NCBI RefSeq assembly: GCF_001277195.1
Contig: NZ_CP012268.1
Coordinates: 3,720,001 to 3,784,000 of the forward strand
Source: Cronobacter muytjensii ATCC 51329
Lineage (GTDB): Bacteria; Pseudomonadota; Gammaproteobacteria; Enterobacterales; Enterobacteriaceae
Reading direction: 5' to 3'
DNA: 64,000 bases
The notes below the pieces were generated by a model, which saw nothing but the letters and a program-made list of their open reading frames with translations, was not told the origin of the DNA and searched no databases. The position numbers were made by a program, and so were the translations under genes. Position 1 is the first letter of the stretch. The number at the start of each line of letters is the position of its first letter. Shown one piece after another: positions 8,511-17,213 of this stretch.

Positions 8511-9297
8511 TGAAGCTCGGCCAGTGGGGCTGCTCCTGCCAGATGGCGAGATTGACCAGCAGCCCGGCGGGCACATGCACGTTATTCATAATGCCGAGCG
8601 TGCCGGCGTCCACCTGCGTGGCGCCATAGTTCCACATGAAATACCCCAGCCCGGACGCCGCGACGCCCAGCCACACCAGAATGCCCCACTGCAAATTCGT
8701 GGTTGGCAGCTTCTGCGGGTTGCCGAGCGCGAACCAGGCGACGACCGCTACCAGGAATGCCCCGAGATAGAACCACGAAAACGCGCTGTGCTGCGGCATC
8801 GGGTGCGTTTCCATCAGCCGCTTATAGCCCACCATCCCAATGGCGAAACTGATATTCGCCAGCTGCACCAGCATCAGCCCGGTCCAGAAATGATCGCTCA
8901 CTTTGTCATAGCGGATAATCGCCGCTCCGATGACCGCAAGCCCCGCGCTTAACGCGTAGCCCCAGCGCAGCGGGCGACGGCTCAGCAGATCGTAAATCAG
9001 CGTGATATAGAGCGGCGTCAGGACAGTGAACAGCAGGAATTCTGACACCGTCAGGTAGAGGTATGCCCGGAAGCTGAACAGGTACATCACGCCCAGCTGC
9101 AGCGCGCCCACCAGCATATAGAGCGAGAGCGTTTTCAGGCTCTGTCCGCGGGTGCGTAAAAACGGCAGGAACACCAGCGCCGCCAGCCCGACGCGCATCA
9201 GCACCGAGAAATAGCTGTCCACATGGCCCGCGAGGTATTCGCCGATCAGGCTAAAAGAAAAGGCCCACAGAATCGTGGTGATGATGAGTAACGCCAC
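8398..9297 (-). CDS. yigM: EamA-family transporter YigM (biotin transporter)
   Basis: YigM (BioP) of E. coli is an inner-membrane carrier reported to take up biotin. The GTG at 9297 gives 299 residues starting VALLIITTILWAFSFS, which aligns with the E. coli start and length. Upstream in-frame ATG (9306) and TTG (9321) starts have poorer spacing to a ribosome site. About ten hydrophobic segments in two EamA halves are visible. The 3' end overlaps the 3' end of metR by 113 bases on the opposite strand. A 12-bp inverted repeat lies between yigL and this gene. Confidence 0.88.
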   Translation of the reverse strand: MALLIITTILWAFSFSLIGEYLAGHVDSYFSVLMRVGLAALVFLPFLRTRGQSLKTLSLYMLVGALQLGVMYLFSFRAYLYLTVSEFLLFTVLTPLYITLIYDLLSRRPLRWGYALSAGLAVIGAAIIRYDKVSDHFWTGLMLVQLANISFAIGMVGYKRLMETHPMPQHSAFSWFYLGAFLVAVVAWFALGNPQKLPTTNLQWGILVWLGVAASGLGYFMWNYGATQVDAGTLGIMNNVHVPAGLLVNLAIWQEQPHWPSFIIGGAVIMASLWVHRRWVAPRSAQTAANHRRADAPAE

Positions 9298-9369
9298 AAT
9301 AATCATCTCTACAGAAAACAAAGAGAGGCATTGTAGCGAAGCTGCTGGCGAAAAGTTGCACTATTTGGT

Positions 9370-9400
9370 TGACAAGTGGTTACCGATAAACCACTTGTCA
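9370..9400. promoter_or_regulatory. Perfect 12-bp inverted repeat between yigL and yigM
   Basis: TGACAAGTGGTT at 9370-9381 is repeated inverted at 9389-9400 around a 7-base spacer. There is no T-run on either side, so it is not a standard intrinsic terminator. It lies 10 bases after the yigL stop and about 70 bases before the yigM start. It could be an operator for yigM or an mRNA-end hairpin. It does not closely fit the BirA operator as I remember it. Confidence 0.55.
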
Positions 9401-9409
9401 CCCTGAGAA

Positions 9410-10210
9410 TTACGCGAGGAAAAGCTTACGCAGATAGTGCGGGACGGCGTCTTCACCGTTGGTGCCAATCACTTCCAGTTCCGGCAGCAGATCCTTCAGG
9501 CGCTGGTGCGCGTTACCCATAATGCAGCCTTTACCCGCCATCGAGAGCATTTCTGCGTCGTTCATGCCGTCGCCGAACGCGATGCAGGACTCCAGCCCGT
9601 AGCCCATCGCTTTGGCGACTGCCTCCAGCGCGTGGCCTTTGGAGACGCCGCCCGCCATCACTTCGAGACAGGTCAGCGTGGAGAAACTGACGTTGACGCG
9701 ATCGCCCCAGCGGGCGTTGATAGCCTGCTCCAGCGGCAGCAATTTTTCATGCACGTCGCAGGTGAAAAAGACTTTGCTGACGCCCTGCGGCTCCAGCAAC
9801 GCCGGCTCGAACAGCGAATATTTAAAGACGGCCTCTTTAAAATATTTCAGCTCGTCCGGGCGCTCACGACTCATAAACCATTCATCGTCGCGATAGACGT
9901 TGGTGATGATGTCCGGGTTGTCGCGCACCACGCCGAAGAGATCGGCGGCGATATCGGTGTCGAGATTATGGGTAAAGACCAGATTGCCGTCGGTGTCGTG
10001 CACCCGCGCGCCGTTAGAGGTGATCATATAAGCCTTGATCTCCAGGCCGTCACGAATCTGCCCCACGTCGATATGGTGGCGGCCGGTGGCGAATACGAAA
10101 TTCACGCCGCGGGCGGTAAGCAATTTGAGCGTTTGTTTGGCAAACGGCGTCAGCGTATGGTCAGGGGATAAGAGTGTGCCGTCTAAATCAGACGCAACGA
10201 CCTGATACAT
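9410..10210 (-). CDS. yigL: HAD-superfamily sugar/pyridoxal phosphatase YigL
   Basis: The Cof-type HAD phosphatase YigL in E. coli dephosphorylates sugar phosphates and pyridoxal phosphate. It is a target of SgrS-mediated stabilisation during glucose-phosphate stress. The ATG at 10210 gives 266 residues as in E. coli; the longer frame from 10294 lacks homology. HAD motif I is SDLDGTLLSP at residues 7-16, motif II is ATGRH, and motif IV is FGDGMNDAEML. It lies immediately downstream of pldB (49-base gap). In E. coli SgrS acts on the pldB-yigL transcript, which the arrangement here permits. Confidence 0.95.
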   Translation of the reverse strand: MYQVVASDLDGTLLSPDHTLTPFAKQTLKLLTARGVNFVFATGRHHIDVGQIRDGLEIKAYMITSNGARVHDTDGNLVFTHNLDTDIAADLFGVVRDNPDIITNVYRDDEWFMSRERPDELKYFKEAVFKYSLFEPALLEPQGVSKVFFTCDVHEKLLPLEQAINARWGDRVNVSFSTLTCLEVMAGGVSKGHALEAVAKAMGYGLESCIAFGDGMNDAEMLSMAGKGCIMGNAHQRLKDLLPELEVIGTNGEDAVPHYLRKLFLA

Positions 10211-10259
10211 ATAAAAATAAACCTCTGGTGGAGCGACCAGACGCTCCGGTCGCGAGTAA

Positions 10260-11252
10260 TCAGTTATGCTCGTCGAAGAAATCGACAATGGCATTCAGCG
10301 CTTCGGCGCGCATAGCGTCCTGCTCAAACAGGATCTCATGGTACGCGCCTTTAATGACGTAAGGTTTACCCCCCCAACACGGGTGGCCCGCCGCGGCGCG
10401 AAGTTCACAGAAGCGGTCGTGCGAGCGGTTATCCACCACACGTTCCAGTTCTGCCTGGAGTAACAATAGCGGCGTGGTGCTGTCGGTGGCCCCCGCCAGC
10501 ACCTGTTCTCCGGCCTGGATGCCTTCCCGCACCCAGTGGTATGTCGGCCCGCCGACGCGCAGTTGCGGCTCGTCAGCGTAAAAACGCAGATTACGTCGGT
10601 AGCGCGCGTGGCTGTGGGTCAGCACGTTGAGGCTAAAAGGCAGCGCCCGCCAGCGTCCGGTGCCGATAGCATAGCCGTCACGCAGCGACGGGTACTCTTC
10701 CGCCCAGTCAAGGATCGAGCGCAACATCCAGTCCGGCAAGCGGATAATAATGCCGAACATCGGCGCGCACAGCGCCACGGCGTCAAACGCTTTCGGGTTA
10801 CGCAGCAGAAAGAGCGTCCCAATCGCCCCGCCCATTGAATGGGCCAGCAGATAGCGTTTACGCCACGGGCCTGTCGCCACTTCCTGCTGCCAGAAACGTT
10901 CGAAATCATCGACATAATCGCTGAAGTTTACGACGTGGCCGCGATGCGGATCGTCAAGCAGACGTCCGGAGCGCCCCTGTCCGCGGTGGTCGATGATCAA
11001 CACATCAAACCCACAGTGGAACAGATCGTAAGCCAGTTCCGCATATTTTACGTAGGATTCAATGCGACCAGGGCAGACGACGATAACACGATCGTGGTTT
11101 TCGGCACGAAAACGCACAAAGCGCACCGGAATATCGTCAACGCCCAAAAATTCGTCTTCTTCGCGCTGTTGCCAGAAAGCTGTCAGCGGCCCCATGGTGA
11201 ACGCCGCGAATCCTGTTTCCCGTGAAAACCAACCGTTCCTGTGTCTGGTCAT
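10260..11252 (-). CDS. pldB: Lysophospholipase L2
   Basis: PldB is an inner-membrane-associated serine hydrolase that removes the fatty acyl chain of lysophospholipids. The ATG at 11252 gives 330 residues (E. coli 340); the upstream ATG at 11309 adds 19 residues unlike the family. The nucleophile serine is in LAHSMGGAIGT, typical of the alpha/beta-hydrolase elbow. IDHRGQGRSGR is the conserved strand before it, and the terminal KGAYHEILFE supplies the catalytic histidine. The C terminus ends about ten residues earlier than in E. coli. It is divergent from rhtB and followed by yigL. Confidence 0.94.
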   Translation of the reverse strand: MTRHRNGWFSRETGFAAFTMGPLTAFWQQREEDEFLGVDDIPVRFVRFRAENHDRVIVVCPGRIESYVKYAELAYDLFHCGFDVLIIDHRGQGRSGRLLDDPHRGHVVNFSDYVDDFERFWQQEVATGPWRKRYLLAHSMGGAIGTLFLLRNPKAFDAVALCAPMFGIIIRLPDWMLRSILDWAEEYPSLRDGYAIGTGRWRALPFSLNVLTHSHARYRRNLRFYADEPQLRVGGPTYHWVREGIQAGEQVLAGATDSTTPLLLLQAELERVVDNRSHDRFCELRAAAGHPCWGGKPYVIKGAYHEILFEQDAMRAEALNAIVDFFDEHN

Positions 11253-11361
11253 GGTCCTTATTGCTCCGCATCCACGCCTGTCCGGGCTTTTTTGTGATTC
11301 GTAGCACATACCTCAACAATAGCGTATTGTGGCATAAAAGTGCGCAATCAGGGAGCTTCGC

Positions 11362-11982
11362 ATGACCTTCGAGTGGTGGTGTACCTACCTTCTGACGACC
11401 CTTATTCTCAGCCTCTCGCCGGGTTCCGGCGCGATTAACACCATGAGCACCGCCATCAGCCACGGCTATCGCGGCGCGGCGGCCTCTATCGCCGGGCTAC
11501 AGACCGGCCTGGCGCTGCATATCGTCCTGGTCGGCATCGGACTGGGCGCGCTGTTTTCCCGCTCGCTGATGGCATTCGAAGTGCTGAAATGGGCGGGTGC
11601 CGCGTATCTTATCTGGCTTGGCATTCAGCAGTGGCGCGCCGCGGGCGCTATCGACCTTAACGCGCTGGCGCAAAGCCAGCCGCGCAGCAGACTCTTTAAG
11701 CGCGCGGTGTTTGTGAACCTCACTAACCCGAAAAGCATCGTGTTTCTCGCCGCGCTGTTTCCGCAGTTTATCGTGCCGCACCAGCCGCAGATGATGCAGT
11801 ATGTGGTGCTCGGCGTGACGACCGTGGTGGTGGATATCATCGTGATGATTGGCTACGCGACGCTTGCAACGCGTATCGGCGGATGGATTAAAGGCCCGCA
11901 TCAGATGAAGGCCTTAAATAGAGTGTTTGGTTCGCTGTTTATGCTGGTCGGCGCGCTACTGGCTACCGCGCGCCGCGCCTGA
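11362..11982 (+). CDS. rhtB: Homoserine/homoserine lactone exporter RhtB
   Basis: RhtB is a LysE-family inner-membrane exporter of homoserine and related compounds. It has 206 residues, as in E. coli, with about six hydrophobic segments and the family signature LSLSPGSGAINTM near the N terminus. The ATG at 11362 follows GGGAG. It is divergent from pldB and directly abuts the end of rhtC, with which it is convergent (stop codons on adjacent bases). Confidence 0.97.
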   Translation: MTFEWWCTYLLTTLILSLSPGSGAINTMSTAISHGYRGAAASIAGLQTGLALHIVLVGIGLGALFSRSLMAFEVLKWAGAAYLIWLGIQQWRAAGAIDLNALAQSQPRSRLFKRAVFVNLTNPKSIVFLAALFPQFIVPHQPQMMQYVVLGVTTVVVDIIVMIGYATLATRIGGWIKGPHQMKALNRVFGSLFMLVGALLATARRA

Positions 11983-12603
11983 TTAGCGAGAGATGATGAG
12001 GTGGATGCCGAAGCCGGTGAACAGCGCGCCGGCTGTGCCGTCGATCCACTTCGCGAGGCGCTGATAACCCCGACGCATTTTCGGCAGCGCAAAGACGCTC
12101 GCCACCAGCGCAAACCATGCGAAGGTTTCCAGCGCTATCAGCACAAAGATCCCCCAGCGCGCGCTGGTGCCGACGCTGTCACCGACAAACAGTGAAAACA
12201 CGCTGCCGAAATAGATAACCGCTTTCGGGTTCGCAAGATTGGTGAGCATCCCTTTCAGGAAACTGCGCCCGCGTGCCGCCAGCTCTACCGGCGGCGCGTC
12301 AGTCGTCGGCGCGCTTTTTTTCAGCGCGCCACGGAGCATCTGATACCCCATCCAGCACAGATACAGCCCGCCGCCCACCACAATGATGTTATGCAGCCAG
12401 GCCATTTTTTCGAGAATAAGATGCAGGCCGAGCAGCGCCACGCCAGACCAGACCATGACGCCGGCGGTAATGCCCAGCACGCCCATCAGCGCCTCTTTGC
12501 GCGAACGGCTGGCCGCCGTTTGCGAGACGAAAAAGAAATCAGGGCCGGGGCTTGCCAGCGCCACCAGATGCACCATCGCGACGGTAAAGAACAGCGTTAA
12601 CAT
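11983..12603 (-). CDS. rhtC: Threonine exporter RhtC
   Basis: RhtC is the LysE-family threonine efflux protein. The ATG at 12603 gives 206 residues, matching E. coli from MLTLFFTVAMVH onward. An in-frame ATG at 12633 would add ten residues and has AGGA just three bases upstream, so the start is uncertain. The signature ASPGPDFFFVSQTA follows the first membrane segment, and later segments resemble its paralogue RhtB. It lies downstream of recQ on the same strand and ends against rhtB. Confidence 0.95.
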   Translation of the reverse strand: MLTLFFTVAMVHLVALASPGPDFFFVSQTAASRSRKEALMGVLGITAGVMVWSGVALLGLHLILEKMAWLHNIIVVGGGLYLCWMGYQMLRGALKKSAPTTDAPPVELAARGRSFLKGMLTNLANPKAVIYFGSVFSLFVGDSVGTSARWGIFVLIALETFAWFALVASVFALPKMRRGYQRLAKWIDGTAGALFTGFGIHLIISR

Positions 12604-12661
12604 AGAGGTTTGCCAGGTAAAATCAGAGAACATTCATCCTGGCATGTTTACGCGGGGCTGA

Positions 12662-14491
12662 CTACTCTTCGTCGTCGCCGTCGACATGCTCGCGGATGAG
12701 CGTCATAAACGGTCTGCCGAAGCGCTCCAGTTTGCGGGTACCGACGCCGTTAATACCGAGCATTTCGCCAGGGCTGAGCGGCATCTGCTCGGCCATTTCA
12801 ATCAGCGTCGCGTCGTTAAAGACGACATACGGCGGAATATTCTCTTCATCGGCGATGGCTTTACGCAGCTTGCGCAATTTGGCGAACAGTTTGCGGTCGT
12901 AATTGCCGCCGTACGATTTCTGCGCCACACGCGGTTTCAGCGCCGCAACGCGCGGCACCGCCAGCATCAGCGGGGCTTCGCCACGCAGGAACGGACGCGC
13001 CGCTTCGGTGAGCTGGAGCGCCGAGTGCTGCGCAATATTCTGCGTCACCACGCCCAGATGAATAAGCTGGCGAATAACGCTAACCCAGTGCTCCTGGCTT
13101 TGATCGCGCCCGATGCCGTACACCTTGAGCTTGTCGTGACCGAGCTCGCGGATGCGCTGGTTATTCGCCCCGCGCAGCACCTCCACCACATATCCCATGC
13201 CAAAGCGCTGCTCGACGCGCGCGATAGCCGACAGCGCTTTTTGCGCGTCCACCAGCCCGTCGTAGCGGCGCGGCGGATCGAGACAGATATCGCAGTTGCC
13301 GCATGGTGCCTGGCGCCCTTCGCCGAAGTAATTGAGCAGCACCAGACGGCGGCAGGTCTGCGCCTCGGCGAACGCGCCCATCGCGTTGAGTTTGTGACGC
13401 TCAATATCCTGAAGCGGGCCGGGCGCTTTCTCCTCCAGACAGCGGCGCAACCAGGCCATATCCGCCGGATCGTAGAACAGCATCGCCTCCGCCGGCAGCC
13501 CATCGCGCCCGGCGCGGCCCGTCTCCTGATAGTAAGACTCAATATTGCGGGGAATATCGAAGTGCACGACAAAGCGCACGTTGGGCTTGTTGATGCCCAT
13601 GCCGAACGCCACGGTCGCTACCACTATATGTAAATCGTCGCGCTGGAATTTCTCCTGCACCGAGGCGCGCACTTCATGCTCCAGCCCGGCGTGATAAGCC
13701 GCCGCGCTGATGCCGCGGCTTTGCAGACGCGCGGCGGTATCTTCCACTTTCGCGCGGCTGTTGCAGTAGATGATGCCGGATTTACCGCGCTGCTCCTGGA
13801 CATAGCGCATCAGCTGATCGAGCGGCTTGAATTTCTCCATCAGCATGTAACGGATGTTCGGACGGTCGAAGCTGCTGATTTCAATCAGCGGATCGTCAAG
13901 GCCCAGCAGGCGCACGATATCGCGGCGCGTGGTGTCATCCGCCGTGGCGGTGAGCGCCATAAACGGCACGGCCGGGAACCGCGCGCGCAGCTGTCCGAGC
14001 GCCGCGTATTCCGGACGGAAATCGTGGCCCCACTGCGAAATACAGTGCGCTTCATCCACCGCGACCATCGCCAGATTCCAGTAGCTCAGGCTGTCGATGA
14101 AGTTATCCATCATCAGCCTTTCCGGCGCGATATAGAGCAGACGCACCTGACCGGTACGACAGCCCGCCATCACGGCCTGCTGCTCGTCGCGGCTTTGCGT
14201 CGAGTTCAGGCACGCCGCCGCCACGCCGTTCGCCAGCAGCTGGTCGACCTGATCTTTCATTAAGGAAATAAGCGGAGAAACCACCACGGTCAGGCCGGTT
14301 TTCACCAGCGCCGGGATTTGATAACACAGCGATTTGCCGCCGCCGGTGGGCATCACCACCAGGCAGTCGCGCCCTTCAAGCACCGCGTCGATAATGGTGG
14401 CCTGGCCTGGACGGAACTGCTGATAGCCAAAGGTTTCCTGTAAAACCTGCTTAGCCAGCGTTTCCTGACTGTAAACTTCCGCCTGCGCCAC
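12662..14491 (-). CDS. recQ: ATP-dependent DNA helicase RecQ
   Basis: RecQ is a 3'-5' superfamily 2 helicase acting in RecF-pathway recombination and suppression of illegitimate recombination. The GTG start at 14491 was chosen because GGAG lies five bases upstream and the 609-residue product equals E. coli RecQ. The longer frame from 14620 reads into the terminator of pldA. Visible features are Walker A TGGGKS (49-54), the DEAH box in AVDEAHCISQWGHDFRP, helicase motif VI QETGRAGRDG, the zinc cysteines in CRRLVLLNYF plus CGNCDIC, and an HRDC domain near the C terminus. Confidence 0.97.
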   Translation of the reverse strand: MAQAEVYSQETLAKQVLQETFGYQQFRPGQATIIDAVLEGRDCLVVMPTGGGKSLCYQIPALVKTGLTVVVSPLISLMKDQVDQLLANGVAAACLNSTQSRDEQQAVMAGCRTGQVRLLYIAPERLMMDNFIDSLSYWNLAMVAVDEAHCISQWGHDFRPEYAALGQLRARFPAVPFMALTATADDTTRRDIVRLLGLDDPLIEISSFDRPNIRYMLMEKFKPLDQLMRYVQEQRGKSGIIYCNSRAKVEDTAARLQSRGISAAAYHAGLEHEVRASVQEKFQRDDLHIVVATVAFGMGINKPNVRFVVHFDIPRNIESYYQETGRAGRDGLPAEAMLFYDPADMAWLRRCLEEKAPGPLQDIERHKLNAMGAFAEAQTCRRLVLLNYFGEGRQAPCGNCDICLDPPRRYDGLVDAQKALSAIARVEQRFGMGYVVEVLRGANNQRIRELGHDKLKVYGIGRDQSQEHWVSVIRQLIHLGVVTQNIAQHSALQLTEAARPFLRGEAPLMLAVPRVAALKPRVAQKSYGGNYDRKLFAKLRKLRKAIADEENIPPYVVFNDATLIEMAEQMPLSPGEMLGINGVGTRKLERFGRPFMTLIREHVDGDDEE

Positions 14492-14508
14492 ACTCACTCC
14501 AGATACTG

Positions 14509-14539
14509 AAAATAAAACAGGCGCTATTTTCAGCGCCTG
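14509..14539 (-). terminator. Intrinsic terminator after pldA
   Basis: The 8-bp stem CAGGCGCT/AGCGCCTG (14518-14525 with 14532-14539) is followed on the minus strand by TTTTATTTT. It lies 20 bases after the pldA stop and just before the recQ ribosome site. Confidence 0.85.
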
Positions 14540-14558
14540 CGTCGGAAACTGCAATGCC

Positions 14559-15428
14559 TCAGAACAGATCGTTAAGCATAACCCCAAAGCCAAAGCGAGT
14601 CTGGTTAAAGTTGTAATCAATTAACGATTCGCCGTAGCCGCTGTAGAGCTGAGTGTAGAGGCGCACGTGTTTGGTTATCGGGTAGCTCAGGCCCAGTTCG
14701 GCGCCGCCGTAGCCGGTGTTCCAGTTATATTGCCCTTTCACGCTCCAGATGGCCTCGCCCCACTGGTAACCGACCTTGAGCTGGTAGTAACCCATGTATT
14801 TCGTGATATCCGGGTTGTCGTCGGTATCGCCAATCACATACCACGGCTTCACTTCCACCAGCCAGTTTTCGTTTTGCGCCATGAGGCGCGTGTAGAGACG
14901 GTTCCAGCTGCGGGAGGTGGGATCCGAGCGGCCATTCGACTGGTGGTTATAACCAAACTCCACATCGCGCAGCGTCCAGCCCGCCAGCTGATAGTCGGTC
15001 GCGAAGCCTAAGAACAGCTGCGGTTCATAGTTGGTTTCACGAAACGGCGACGACTGCCCGCTGTTGGAAAGCTGCCACCAGGATTTCTGAGTATACGACG
15101 CGCCCAGCACCGAGTTCGGCCCCATAATGCCGCGCCAGAACGGGAACGCCAGGCTCAGCTGAAATTTCACTTCATCTTTGCGAGCGTTATCGGTCCAGTC
15201 GTAGGACTTAATCGCCTCTTTATTGAGATCGTCGGTGACGGTATAGAGCAGATAGTTGCTCTCATACGGGTAAAGCGTAAACGGGTTATCGTGCTCCTGA
15301 AGCAGGTTGGCGATGATGCTGCCGCGAACGGCAGGCGCATCATGCACCTCTTTCATGGTCGCTTCCTGTGCTAATGCTGTGCATGGCAGCAAACTTGCCG
15401 CCATAAACCAACCCAGAAACGTGCGCAT
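14559..15428 (-). CDS. pldA: Outer-membrane phospholipase A
   Basis: PldA (OMPLA) is a 12-stranded outer-membrane beta-barrel that degrades phospholipids mislocalised to the outer leaflet. The ATG at 15428 follows AGGAG and gives 289 residues, as in E. coli. A signal peptide of 20 residues (MRTFLGWFMAASLLPCTALA) precedes mature QEATMKEV. The catalytic His-Ser pair is in GYNHQSNGRSD and the Asn in SRSWNRLY. The final residue is Phe, as expected for a Bam-assembled barrel. It is followed by its own terminator and then recQ. Confidence 0.98.
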   Translation of the reverse strand: MRTFLGWFMAASLLPCTALAQEATMKEVHDAPAVRGSIIANLLQEHDNPFTLYPYESNYLLYTVTDDLNKEAIKSYDWTDNARKDEVKFQLSLAFPFWRGIMGPNSVLGASYTQKSWWQLSNSGQSSPFRETNYEPQLFLGFATDYQLAGWTLRDVEFGYNHQSNGRSDPTSRSWNRLYTRLMAQNENWLVEVKPWYVIGDTDDNPDITKYMGYYQLKVGYQWGEAIWSVKGQYNWNTGYGGAELGLSYPITKHVRLYTQLYSGYGESLIDYNFNQTRFGFGVMLNDLF

Positions 15429-15607
15429 CGGCAATGTTCTCCTGAACGAATATTTCGATGATGAATTATTATCCGGCAGCCATTCTACATATTTATTTCG
15501 CGTCTGCTTAGTCCTGCTTTCTTAAACTGGAAAGCAACAAATGGGAAGCATAAAATCAACATTCATTTAACCTTGTGTGCCATGTCTTTTCGGTCGAGGA
15601 AATCATC

Positions 15608-16078
15608 ATGTCTGCACCTCTGCTGACTCCGGAAGCAGCCCTGCAACTGGTCGGCGAAATCTTTGTTTATCACATGCCGTTTAACCGCGCCCTCGGGCTG
15701 GAGCTGGAACGTTACGAAAAAGCGTATGCCCAGCTCGCGTTTAATAACCAGCCGATGCTGGTGGGCAACTGGGCGCAGAGCATTTTGCACGGCGGCGCCA
15801 TCGCCTCGGCGCTGGATGTGGCGGCGGGCCTGGTGTGCGTCGGCAGCACGCTGACGCGCCACGACAGCATCAGCGAAGAAGAGCTGCGCCAGCGCCTGTC
15901 CCGGATGGGCACTATCGATATGCGCGTTGATTACCTGCGTCCCGGTCGCGGACAGCGCTTTACGGCCTCCAGCACGCTGTTGCGCGCAGGTAATAAAGTC
16001 GCGGTCGCGCGTGTCGAATTACACAACGAAGAGCAGGTTTATATCGCCAGCGCCACGGCCACCTACATGGTGGGGTAA
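15608..16078 (+). CDS. yigI: Hotdog-fold acyl-CoA thioesterase YigI
   Basis: YigI belongs to the PaaI-type hotdog thioesterases, and the E. coli protein has been reported to act on medium- and long-chain acyl-CoA. The ATG at 15608 has GAGGA seven bases upstream and yields 156 residues (E. coli 155); the in-frame start at 15575 is less likely. The fold signature is LHGGAIASALDVAAG, followed by MRVDYLRPGRG and the conserved C-terminal strand. It is divergent from pldA and precedes rarD by 52 bases. Confidence 0.93.
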   Translation: MSAPLLTPEAALQLVGEIFVYHMPFNRALGLELERYEKAYAQLAFNNQPMLVGNWAQSILHGGAIASALDVAAGLVCVGSTLTRHDSISEEELRQRLSRMGTIDMRVDYLRPGRGQRFTASSTLLRAGNKVAVARVELHNEEQVYIASATATYMVG

Positions 16079-16130
16079 CCTGCGCATTGCTGATAAACTG
16101 CTCACACTTTTCTCATGATAAGAGTTTTAC

Positions 16131-17024
16131 ATGGATGCTAAACAGACGCGTCAGGGTGTGTTATTCGCGCTCGCCGCTTATTTTATCTGGGGCATTGCGC
16201 CCGCCTATTTCAAACTGATTCAGGCGGTTCCCGCCGATGAAATTCTGACGCACCGCGTTATCTGGTCATTCTTCTTTATGCTGGCGTTAATCAGCCTGAG
16301 CCGTCAGTGGGGCTCGGTAAAACGGTTATTCGCGACGCCGAAAAAAGTGTTCAGCCTCGCGCTCAGCGCCGTGCTGGTAGGCGGCAACTGGCTGCTGTTT
16401 ATCTGGTCGGTGAATAATCATCACCTGCTGGAAGCCAGCCTCGGTTATTTCATAAACCCGCTGGTAAACGTGCTGCTGGGGATGATTTTTCTTGGCGAAC
16501 GCTTTCGCCGGATGCAGTGGCTGGCGGTGCTGCTGGCAGCCTGCGGCGTGCTGGTGCAGCTCTGGACGTTCGGCTCGCTGCCGGTTATCGCACTCGGCCT
16601 TGCCTTTAGTTTCGCCTTCTACGGCCTGGTACGTAAAAAGATCATGGTGGACGCGCAAACCGGCATGCTGATGGAAACCCTGTGGCTGCTGCCGGTCGCG
16701 GCGATTTACCTGTTCGGCATCGCCGACAGCCCGACCAGCCATATGGGCAGCAATCCGTGGTCGCTGAATCTGCTGCTAATGGCAGCAGGTGTGGTGACGA
16801 CGATCCCGCTGCTCTGCTTCACCGCCGCCGCGACGCGCCTGCGTCTCTCCACGCTCGGCTTTTTCCAGTACATCGGCCCGACGCTGATGTTTCTGCTGGC
16901 CGTCGCCTTTTATGATGAAGTCCCGGGCCCGGATAAGATGGTGACCTTCGGGTTTATCTGGCTGGCGCTGGCGATATTTATTATGGATGCGCTGTATACC
17001 CAACGGCGTTTGCGTCGTAGCTAA
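16131..17024 (+). CDS. rarD: EamA-family inner-membrane protein RarD
   Basis: RarD is a 297-residue predicted permease of the drug/metabolite transporter superfamily with ten hydrophobic segments; its substrate is unknown. The N terminus (KQTRQGVLFALAAYFIWG) and the segment FWGIAPAYFKLI-like first helix match the RarD subfamily. The ATG at 16131 is preceded by a short AAGAG site. A 13-bp hairpin at 17034-17068 follows the stop and may mark the transcript end. Confidence 0.93.
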   Translation: MDAKQTRQGVLFALAAYFIWGIAPAYFKLIQAVPADEILTHRVIWSFFFMLALISLSRQWGSVKRLFATPKKVFSLALSAVLVGGNWLLFIWSVNNHHLLEASLGYFINPLVNVLLGMIFLGERFRRMQWLAVLLAACGVLVQLWTFGSLPVIALGLAFSFAFYGLVRKKIMVDAQTGMLMETLWLLPVAAIYLFGIADSPTSHMGSNPWSLNLLLMAAGVVTTIPLLCFTAAATRLRLSTLGFFQYIGPTLMFLLAVAFYDEVPGPDKMVTFGFIWLALAIFIMDALYTQRRLRRS

Positions 17025-17033
17025 ACAATAACG

Positions 17034-17068
17034 GCCATCACGGGGCCTTATTTCCGCCCTGTGATGGC
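17034..17068 (+). other. Hairpin after rarD
   Basis: A 13-bp stem (17034-17046 with 17056-17068, one G-T pair) lies 9 bases after the rarD stop. It has no following T-run, so it may be an mRNA-stabilising hairpin or the remnant of a terminator. Confidence 0.5.
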
Positions 17069-17123
17069 TGCTTACACCAAATAATCGCGTTTCTCACCTA
17101 CTGATATTTGCCAGCAGGCTGTC

Positions 17124-17151
17124 TTGCAACCCTAATTCGCTTACCTATAAT
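17124..17151 (+). promoter_or_regulatory. Sigma70 promoter for the small membrane gene at 17214
   Basis: TTGCAA (17124-17129), 16 bases, and a perfect TATAAT (17146-17151) form a good sigma70 promoter. The expected transcription start is near 17158, 56 bases before the ATG at 17214. Confidence 0.7.
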
Positions 17152-17213
17152 CCGGCTTTTATGCATTACGCTTTTTGTATATCGCCACAGCAAAAGGCGT
17201 TAAAGGTATTTTG

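Noticed and set aside
12604..12633. Ten-residue N-terminal extension of RhtC
   Set aside because: Possible because AGGA lies upstream, but the 206-residue form matches the family start. Recorded as an alternative in the rhtC entry.
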